Origin: Selenomonadaceae bacterium
GTDB taxonomy: Bacteria > Bacillota > Negativicutes > Selenomonadales > Selenomonadaceae
Length of the DNA stretch: 8,996 bases
Assembly (NCBI GenBank): GCA_016286075.1
Contig: JAEERZ010000080.1
Span: forward strand, 1 to 8,996
Direction: 5' to 3'
Shown: in pieces, positions 1 to 7,090 of the stretch
Layout: each line of letters begins with the position of its first letter
Numbering within the stretch: the first letter of the stretch is position 1
Notes under the pieces: generated by a model
The model's input: only the letters and a program-made list of their open reading frames with translations
Told to the model about the DNA's origin: nothing
Database searches by the model: none
Position numbers and translations under genes: made by a program

Positions 1-474
1 CGGATGGAAGCTTTTCAGCCGCATGGCCTCCGCGTAGCACTGTCTCGGGCCGTTCGGATCGTGGTTCGGATCGTTGACAGTCAGCGCCGCATTGGTAACG
101 GCGGGGACTTTTTTGCGGTTGCGGATGAAGTTCATATGGTAATCCACAATCGGCGCGTCCTCTGCCGAAGCGTAGTAAACGCCGCTCCGATACATCGGCC
201 CTTCGCATTTTCCCTGTCGATCCTTGATATACGGATTGATCACAGTGAACAGGATGTCCATCAGCATCGAGAGGTCGACTTTTTTCGGGTCAAAGCTCAC
301 CTCGACGCCCATTGCCGCTCCGGTTTGGCCTCGGATCACATCCTCATACTGCGGCGCCTCGACCTCGGCATTGATATATCCCGCCGTCGTGTCCACGACG
401 CCCTGCACTCTGGAGAATACCTCCTGAAGCTCATGGAAGCTCCCACCCGCGAAGTAGATTTTTTTCGTGTACAT
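1..474 (-). CDS. MsrA-fold protein lacking the catalytic cysteine (C-terminus cut off by window edge)
   Basis: The first 158 codons of a protein recognisable as the methionine-S-sulfoxide reductase A family: FAGGSFH at residues 8-14, PQYEDV at 41-46, TGAAMGVEVSFDP at 51-63 and YRSGVYY at 95-101. The last visible residues, KSFHP, fit the start of the family's C-terminal F-x-P-AE-x-HQ motif. Aligned without gaps to E. coli MsrA (constant offset 39, from memory), catalytic Cys51 is Ser12, Trp53 is His14, Glu94 is Met55 and Asp129 is Cys90. Tyr82 (Tyr43) and Tyr134 (Tyr95) are kept. Normal MsrA chemistry therefore looks impossible, and the real function is unknown. Cys90 or Cys146 could provide different chemistry, or the fold may serve binding. 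The ATG at 474 follows AAGGAGG by 10 nt. It lies 56 bp downstream of meaB on the same strand, beyond a terminator. The family call is fairly sure; the function is not. Confidence 0.8.
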   Translation of the reverse strand, partial: MYTKKIYFAGGSFHELQEVFSRVQGVVDTTAGYINAEVEAPQYEDVIRGQTGAAMGVEVSFDPKKVDLSMLMDILFTVINPYIKDRQGKCEGPMYRSGVYYASAEDAPIVDYHMNFIRNRKKVPAVTNAALTVNDPNHDPNGPRQCYAEAMRLKSFHP

Positions 475-484
475 ACAAACCTCC

Positions 485-491
485 CCTCCTT
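485..491 (-). promoter_or_regulatory. Ribosome binding site of the MsrA-like gene
   Basis: A perfect AAGGAGG on the minus strand, 10 nt before the ATG at 474. It fixes this start. It lies only 3 nt past the T-run of the preceding terminator, so no promoter fits between the terminator and this site. Confidence 0.85.
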
Positions 492-494
492 TTC

Positions 495-527
495 AAAAAA
501 CAGCGCCGCCATTGGCGACGCTGTTTT
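495..527 (-). terminator. Intrinsic terminator after meaB
   Basis: The arms are 497-510 and 514-527, with a 3-nt loop and one mismatch (506/518). That gives a 14-position GC-rich stem. On the minus strand it is followed by six T (500-495). It begins 4 nt after the meaB stop codon, so it ends the mutA-mutB-meaB transcript. The plus strand also has a T-run (524-528), so the hairpin could work in both directions. Confidence 0.85.
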
Positions 528-530
528 TGA

Positions 531-1718
531 TTATTTCTGTGTCTCCGGATGGAGCAGATCGACGTGGCGCTTGGCCGCCCGTTCAATATCAAACATATTG
601 ATCAGCTCTGCCACTGCCTGCGTCGGCGAAATGACGCCCTTCAGGACGGCTTCCTTGATCTCGGGCATACGCCCCTGAATCACGGGATCGTCGAAGAACA
701 GGTTGTGCAGATGCTCGTCGACCATGCTGTGCACCCAATCGAGGAGCTGCTCCTCACGACGGCGCTGGAACACTCCGGAATCATGCGTTACTTTCTCGAA
801 AGCGCGAATGATGTCCCAAAGTTCCTTGAGCCCCGTCTTTTTCAGCGCGGAAGCAAGATAAGCGTGGGTCTGCCAGCCTTCGGTGGCCGGACGGATGAAT
901 TCGATCATGCGCTCATACTCGCCGCGCGTGACCTTGGCCTTGACATAGTTGTCGCCGTCCGCCTTGTTGACCACGATGGCGTCCGCAAGCTCCATGATGC
1001 CTTTCTTGATTCCCTGAAGATCGTCGCCCGCGCCCGTGAGTACCACGAGCATGAAGAAATCGACCATCGAGCGCACCGTGGTTTCGGACTGGCCGACGCC
1101 CACCGTCTCGACGAGGATCACATCATAGCCCGCAGCCTCGCAGAGCAGCATCGTCTCGCGGCTCTTCCTCGCGACGCCGCCGAGCATTCCCCCCGCCGGG
1201 GAGGGCCGGATAAATACCTCCGGCCTTCTCGACAGGGTTCCCATACGGGTTTTGTCGCCGAGTATCGAGCCCCGCGTGACGGAGCTGGTCGGGTCTACCG
1301 CAAGCACCGCGACACGGTGACCCATATCGCAGAGCATATTTCCGAACGCCTCGATCAGCGTGCTTTTGCCGGCGCCCGGAACGCCGGTGATACCGACTCG
1401 GAGCGCCTTTCCCGTCTTCGGGAGCAGTCCCTGAAGTACGCGCTGGGCTCTCGGAAAATGCGAGGGGTTGTTGCTCTCGATCAGCGTAATCGCCCGCGAG
1501 AGCATGACCCGGTCGCCGCTTCCGATTCCTGCCACGTATTCGTCAACCGTGGGCTCCTTCCGACGCTTCGGCTTCAGCGCCCCGCTTTTGATGGCGGGAT
1601 TCACATTGCCGATCGTCGTGTCGGTGATGCCTTCGATGCCGCTCATTACGCCGCATGCGAATTTATCGTCGTTTTCCTCGGGCGCCCACTCCGGTTTTGA
1701 GGTCGTATACTCGGGCAT
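531..1718 (-). CDS. meaB: Methylmalonyl-CoA mutase-associated GTPase MeaB (ArgK/MMAA family)
   Basis: A SIMIBI-class GTPase that, in this family, gates adenosylcobalamin delivery to methylmalonyl-CoA mutase and protects the enzyme from inactivation, in the cytoplasm. Visible motifs in the 395 residues are the P-loop GVPGAGKST at 112-120, VDPTSSVTRGSILGDKTRM at 141-159 (switch I region), ETVGVGQSE at 204-212 (Walker B/switch II region) and NKAD at 251-254 (guanine specificity). The C-terminal helical dimerisation region follows. The ATG at 1718 has GGAGGG 8 nt upstream, inside the end of mutB, and the intergenic gap is 4 nt, so the gene is co-transcribed and probably translationally coupled. 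It is longer than the usual ~330 residues because of about 50-60 extra N-terminal residues, a charged stretch containing ACGVMSGIEG at 21-30. ArgK is an older name; there is no sign of an arginine transport role here. Confidence 0.95.
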   Translation of the reverse strand: MPEYTTSKPEWAPEENDDKFACGVMSGIEGITDTTIGNVNPAIKSGALKPKRRKEPTVDEYVAGIGSGDRVMLSRAITLIESNNPSHFPRAQRVLQGLLPKTGKALRVGITGVPGAGKSTLIEAFGNMLCDMGHRVAVLAVDPTSSVTRGSILGDKTRMGTLSRRPEVFIRPSPAGGMLGGVARKSRETMLLCEAAGYDVILVETVGVGQSETTVRSMVDFFMLVVLTGAGDDLQGIKKGIMELADAIVVNKADGDNYVKAKVTRGEYERMIEFIRPATEGWQTHAYLASALKKTGLKELWDIIRAFEKVTHDSGVFQRRREEQLLDWVHSMVDEHLHNLFFDDPVIQGRMPEIKEAVLKGVISPTQAVAELINMFDIERAAKRHVDLLHPETQK

Positions 1719-1722
1719 AATC

Positions 1723-3923
<2,201 letters not shown>

Positions 3924-3924
<1 letters not shown>

Positions 3925-6122
3925 CAATCAATCATCCCTTTCTTCTTCTGCAGGAACCGCAGGATCTGGTAGCAGTTCGCCTTGACCGAAATGAAATCGT
4001 CAACGCCCGCTTCTTTATAAACCGGCTCGAGGTCTTTCGGAGCCGCGCCAGCCAAATAAATCGTCGCGTTCGGCAACGCTTTCTTGAGTTTCGGCGCGAG
4101 ATCCGGAACGATCTCGGGATAGGTCTTATCCGTCGAGCAGATGACCGCGACGTCGGCGCCGGACGCCTTCGCGGCCTCGGCGGCCTCGTCCGTCGTCTTG
4201 AAGCCGTTGTTCAGCTCCACCTGGAACTCGCCGACCTGCAGGAAGCTCGTCGAGAAATCGGCGCGAGCCTTGTGCTGCGGAATCGGGCCCATATTCGCGA
4301 GGAACACCTTGACGTTGTCGCCGTTGTGTTCCTTCTTGTATTTCTCCGTCGCCATGCGGAGGTCTTCGTAGCGCTCGCTCCAGCGATGCGGCTCGATGAC
4401 CTTGACGCTCTCCGACTCGCCGCCCTTGTTCAGGGCCTTGCGAATCTCGGCAATTGTCGCGCCGGCCTGCGCAGCCTCGATCGCGGCATCGACCACTGCG
4501 CCCTCGCCGGCTTTCGCCAGCTTGCTCAGCGACTCTGCCTTATGCTTCTCGTCGATATCCTTCAGATAGGCCTCGATGTCGGCTACACGCTGCTTCTTCA
4601 GCGCCGCATGGTCTTCCTCGCGGCGGTCGAGCAGCTCTTCCGTCATGTTCGGATACATGTTGCTGCCGACGATACGGTCTTTGCGAAGCTCAAGAGCCTT
4701 GAATCGCGCTTCCAGCGTCTTCTCGATCTCCGCCTGCGGATATCCTTCGACGAGAGCCTTGACGATGCCGCCCTTGGCCTCGATCGCCTGGAATTCCGCC
4801 CAGATTTTCTCTTTCATCTGCTTCGTCAGCGACTCGACAGCCCAGGACCCGCCGGAGGGGTCGATCGGCTGCGTCAAGCCGAACTCGTCCTGCAGCATGA
4901 TCTGCATGTTGCGGGCGATACGACGCGAGAACACGTCGCCCTTGCGGATCGGCTCGTCGAAAACGGAGCTCTCATAGGAATCGATGCCGCCGACGACGCC
5001 GGAGAAGATTTCCGTCGTGTTGCGGAGCATATTGACATACGGGTCGAACACGGTCTTGAAGAACAGCGCCGGACGCCCGTGCACATGCATCGCGCCGTCC
5101 TCCTCGTCGCCGCCGAAGGCCTTGATGATGTTCGCCCAGATCGGACGCGCCGCACGCAGTTTCGCAATCTGCATGAAGAAGTTCGCGCCCATCGAAACGC
5201 CGAACATGATCTGGCTCGCGGCTTCCTTGATGGTGAGGCCGCGCTCCATCAACGCGCGCAGATACTCGACCGCAATCGCGATGATATAAGCAGTGTCCTG
5301 TACGTCGTTGGCGCCGCCGCGGCTGAATACGTCGTCGCGGACCATGACCGTGCGGAGCCCCGGAGCGTTCTTCAGCGCCCATTTCGCCGTCTCGGCCATC
5401 TCGTCATAAAGCTGCTTCAGCGGAGCGATACCCTTGCCCTTGCGAACGAGCTGTCCGATCGGGTTCGCACCGATAAAGCCCTTCAAATCCGCCGTCTTCT
5501 GGCCGGAAGCCTTCATCGTGCCGGCGACCATCGCGACCATCGGCAGAGCCGACGCGCCGCCATAGATGTAAAGCGGATATTCATTGAGTTTCAGGCCGTC
5601 CAGCGTCACATGCATATCGTCCAGCGTCGTGATGCTGGTGCCGTCGTCGCCGACCTTCTCCGCGTCCTTCGCGTCGACGTTCTGGAGCGTCGCCGCGTCG
5701 AGGCGGATATTGTAAACCGTGGAGCCCTTCTCAACTTCGAACTTCAAAAGCTCGTTGTTTTCCTTCGGCAGCGTCTCATCGCAGGACTGCGCGACGCCCC
5801 AAGGCTTCTTGACATACCCGCTGACGTTCGCGCCGCGCAGATAGTCGCCCATGCCGGGGAACGAATTCTTCGGCAGGATATCTTCCGTGTGCTTGCGGGT
5901 GTACATCGGCTCGAAGGTAATTCCCTCGTAAGTCTTGGTGAACATGACCTTGTCAAAGGGCGCGCCTTTCAGGAGCGCCTCGCAGGCCACCTTCCATTCC
6001 TCGTCCGTCGGCGGCGTGAACTCGTCCAGCGGTACTTCAGGGAAGTCCGTCTTGCTTTCCGCCTGCTTCAGGATTGCCTGCAGGTCGAGCTCGCCCTCGG
6101 GAGCTTTCTTTGTTTCTTCCAT
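3924..6122 (-). CDS. mutA: Methylmalonyl-CoA mutase small (beta, non-catalytic) subunit
   Basis: Partner of MutB in the heterodimeric mutase. It has the same architecture (degenerate barrel, linker, B12-type Rossmann domain) but does not bind cofactor. Where MutB has DGHDRG, this protein reads NMGPIPQHKARADF (residues 610-623), with Gln616 in place of the cobalt-ligating His. IDPSGGSWAVESLT and the MQIAKLRAARPIWANI stretch are typical mutase barrel segments. I chose the ATG at 6122 (732 aa) rather than the TTG at 6152, because AAGGAGGG at 6128-6135 sits 5 nt before it. At 732 aa it is clearly longer than the roughly 620-640 residues I associate with actinobacterial MutA. The extra length lies in a charged helical linker before the C-terminal domain that resembles the linker in MutB. 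It is the first gene of the operon, behind a leader of about 590 nt with a cobalamin riboswitch. Confidence 0.96.
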
Positions 6123-6186
6123 CAGAACCCTCCTTCGCTTCGGAATCTCCAAGAAATCCCTCGCACGTCTCGCTTGTCCAAATTCC

Positions 6187-6254
6187 CATAGGCTTCGTTG
6201 TCGGCGCTCGACGTAGCTCCCCGGCTACGCCTTCGCTTCTCCGCCTCGCCTATG
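6187..6254 (-). other. Symmetric long hairpin in the mutA leader; possible extragenic repeat
   Basis: The two 31-nt arms (6187-6217 and 6224-6254) pair at both ends, CATAGGC with GCCTATG outside and CGTAGC with GCTACG around a 6-nt loop. The 18 positions between on each side do not pair well. In the mRNA this is a purine-rich strand carrying GGCGAGGCGGAGAAGCGAAG, unlike the AT-rich DNA on its right. It lies between the second terminator and the mutA ribosome binding site. It could be a structured RNA, a protein-binding site or a member of a dispersed extragenic repeat family. The sequence alone cannot decide. The rest of 6123-6327 shows no gene, only a 10-nt direct repeat (ACAATAAAAA at 6307 and 6323). 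Confidence 0.45.
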
Positions 6255-6327
6255 AAAATCTGTCCGGCGCGATACGCACGATGTCTTTCTTTTCGATTCC
6301 TTTAACACAATAAAAACGGCTAACAAT

Positions 6328-6356
6328 AAAAAAACCTGTCCGCGAAAGGCGGGCAG
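6328..6356 (-). terminator. Second (proximal) leader terminator before mutA
   Basis: The 8-bp arms are 6336-6343 and 6349-6356, with a GAAAG/CTTTC loop. On the minus strand one pair is A-C, while the plus strand has a G-T wobble at that position. The stem is followed on the minus strand by seven T in a row (6334-6328) after GG. No T-run follows on the plus strand, so it acts on leftward transcription. It stands between the cobalamin aptamer and mutA, about 165 nt past the aptamer, and is a candidate expression platform. Confidence 0.75.
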
Positions 6357-6397
6357 ATTGACTGGCAAATGCAGTGGGGCTCGTTTTCAGGCCGCTT

Positions 6398-6422
6398 AAA
6401 AATTCCGGCAAAAGCGCCGGAA
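6398..6422 (-). terminator. First (distal) leader terminator after the cobalamin aptamer
   Basis: A perfect 7-bp stem, UUCCGGC (6422-6416) with GCCGGAA (6409-6403), has a 6-nt loop and is directly followed by five U (6402-6398). It is minus-strand only. Two competing pairings are visible. CGCUU (6416-6412) can pair with AAGCG (6397-6393), which would break this stem. CUGGCUU (6429-6423), just upstream, is complementary to AAGCCAG (6542-6536) in the conserved 3' part of the aptamer. This makes it a plausible regulated terminator. Confidence 0.65.
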
Positions 6423-6484
6423 AAGCCAGGCCAAAACGTTCGCCCTTGAATCTCCAGATCCCCTCCCCGTCTTTCGCAGGTGCA

Positions 6485-6507
6485 AGCGCCCAATCGTTTC
6501 GGGCGCT
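6485..6507 (-). other. Hairpin just downstream of the cobalamin aptamer
   Basis: Perfect 7-bp arms AGCGCCC (6507-6501) and GGGCGCT (6491-6485) enclose a 9-nt loop, starting 12 nt after the P1 stem of the aptamer. There is no T-run after it, so it is not a terminator. Its position suits the downstream hairpin (P13) whose loop contacts loop L5 in many cobalamin riboswitches. That assignment is inference and the contact was not verified. Confidence 0.5.
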
Positions 6508-6519
6508 AACGGCGATCGT

Positions 6520-6670
6520 GAGACAGGCAGGTCTTCTGGCTTAGGTTCATCGCACTTCGTCACCTTCCCAAAGCTCGCGCTCCAGTGGCATTTTGACGAT
6601 TGCTCCCCATACAGCGGCGGGACCGCTCCGGCTTTTTCCGGATTCCCTGTTAGGTTTTCACACCTGTCTC
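6520..6670 (-). promoter_or_regulatory. Cobalamin (B12) riboswitch aptamer
   Basis: On the minus strand the family's conserved blocks appear in order. P1 GAGACAGG (6670-6663) pairs with CCTGTCTC (6527-6520). Between them are AACAGGGAATCCGG (GGGAATCCGG at 6647-6638), the CCGGAGCGGTCCCGCC...GGGGAGC block (6631-6602), ATGCCACTGG (6591-6582), GGGAAGG (6569-6563) and the signature GCCAGAAGACCTGCC (6540-6526). A further 8-bp hairpin (6698-6676) stands just 5' of P1. The aptamer senses a corrinoid, probably adenosylcobalamin, and lies in the leader of the mutA-mutB-meaB transcript, with two terminators downstream. The aptamer call is very secure. Whether binding raises or lowers expression cannot be read from the sequence. 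Confidence 0.95.
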
Positions 6671-6718
6671 CGCGAGGAAAACGCAGATCAGCGTTTCCCC
6701 TATTCCGTTGTCGTTTTT

Positions 6719-6747
6719 AGTTTATTCCAAAAAGTGAATTTTGTCAA
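6719..6747 (-). promoter_or_regulatory. Sigma-A-type promoter of the riboswitch-mutA-mutB-meaB operon
   Basis: Consensus -35 TTGACA (6747-6742), a 17-nt spacer and -10 TAAACT (6724-6719, four of six consensus bases). Transcription would start near 6712, about 40 nt before aptamer stem P1 and about 590 nt before the mutA start. Confidence 0.8.
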
Positions 6748-6999
6748 TCCGAAACTCTATTTTTGAGAATAAACAAATCCAATTTTGATTTTTTCATAAA
6801 TGAAACGAAAATTTACCTCATCGCAAATTTCTGTGGTAGGAAAATCCAACTTTCCTACTTTCCTACTTTCCTACTCCAAAAATTTCAATACCCTCGAACA
6901 AGCGAAAACCGGCTACCTTGAAAAGCCGCGTTTCCTCACTCCCCCTCCAGCTTCGTTGCCGATCCCCGACAGAGTAGTTTTTTTAACCTTTATTTTTAA
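6748..6999. other. AT-rich divergent intergenic region without a gene
   Basis: About 250 bp between the operon promoter and the sensor-gene promoter. I see no convincing coding sequence in it. It holds the 8-bp tandem repeat (separate entry), an inverted copy of that repeat, and a 9-bp hairpin with one bulge (6906-6914 with 6924-6933) that has no clean T-run on either strand. A T-rich stretch (6978-6998) precedes the rightward promoter. Regulator binding here could affect both directions. Confidence 0.6.
6849..6875. repeat. 8-bp tandem repeat, 3.4 copies
   Basis: Three exact copies of ACTTTCCT (6849, 6857, 6865) plus ACT. The preceding GTAGGAAA (6836-6843) is the reverse complement of TTTCCTAC in the array and can form an 8-bp hairpin with 6851-6858. 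Such an array could be a cluster of regulator sites or a slippage-prone tract. Confidence 0.85.
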
Positions 7000-7028
7000 T
7001 TGAAAAATGAACAAATATATGCTATATT
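7000..7028 (+). promoter_or_regulatory. Extended -10 promoter of the solute-binding/GGDEF sensor gene
   Basis: TTGAAA (7000-7005), a 17-nt spacer ending in TGC (extended -10 TG at 7020-7021), and TATATT (7023-7028). The expected start near 7035 gives a leader of about 55 nt. That leader holds a 6-bp hairpin (CTCCGC 7054-7059 with GCGGAG 7067-7072) just before the ribosome binding site. Confidence 0.75.
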
Positions 7029-7090
7029 CAAGCAGAAAGAAAACTGCACTCTTCTCCGCGCAATCAGCGGAGTCCGACAGGGGGCCGACC

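Noticed and set aside
4..678. 224-codon plus-strand frame over the MsrA-like gene and the end of meaB
   Set aside because: It crosses a terminator hairpin and two genes on the other strand, and resembles no protein I know.
549..1700. 383-codon open frame on the plus strand opposite meaB
   Set aside because: Antisense to meaB with its intact GTPase motifs; the translation has no recognisable domain.
4272..6191. 639-codon open frame on the plus strand opposite mutA
   Set aside because: Same mirror effect: antisense to a clear mutA, Arg/Leu-rich translation, no family motif and no good ribosome binding site.
6906..6933. Possible terminator in the divergent region
   Set aside because: The 9-bp hairpin with one bulge is real, but there is no clean T-run after it on either strand, so it is mentioned only as a hairpin.
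6800..7003. 67-codon plus-strand frame in the divergent region
   Set aside because: The sequence consists largely of the tandem repeat and AT-rich DNA, with no ribosome binding site before its ATG.
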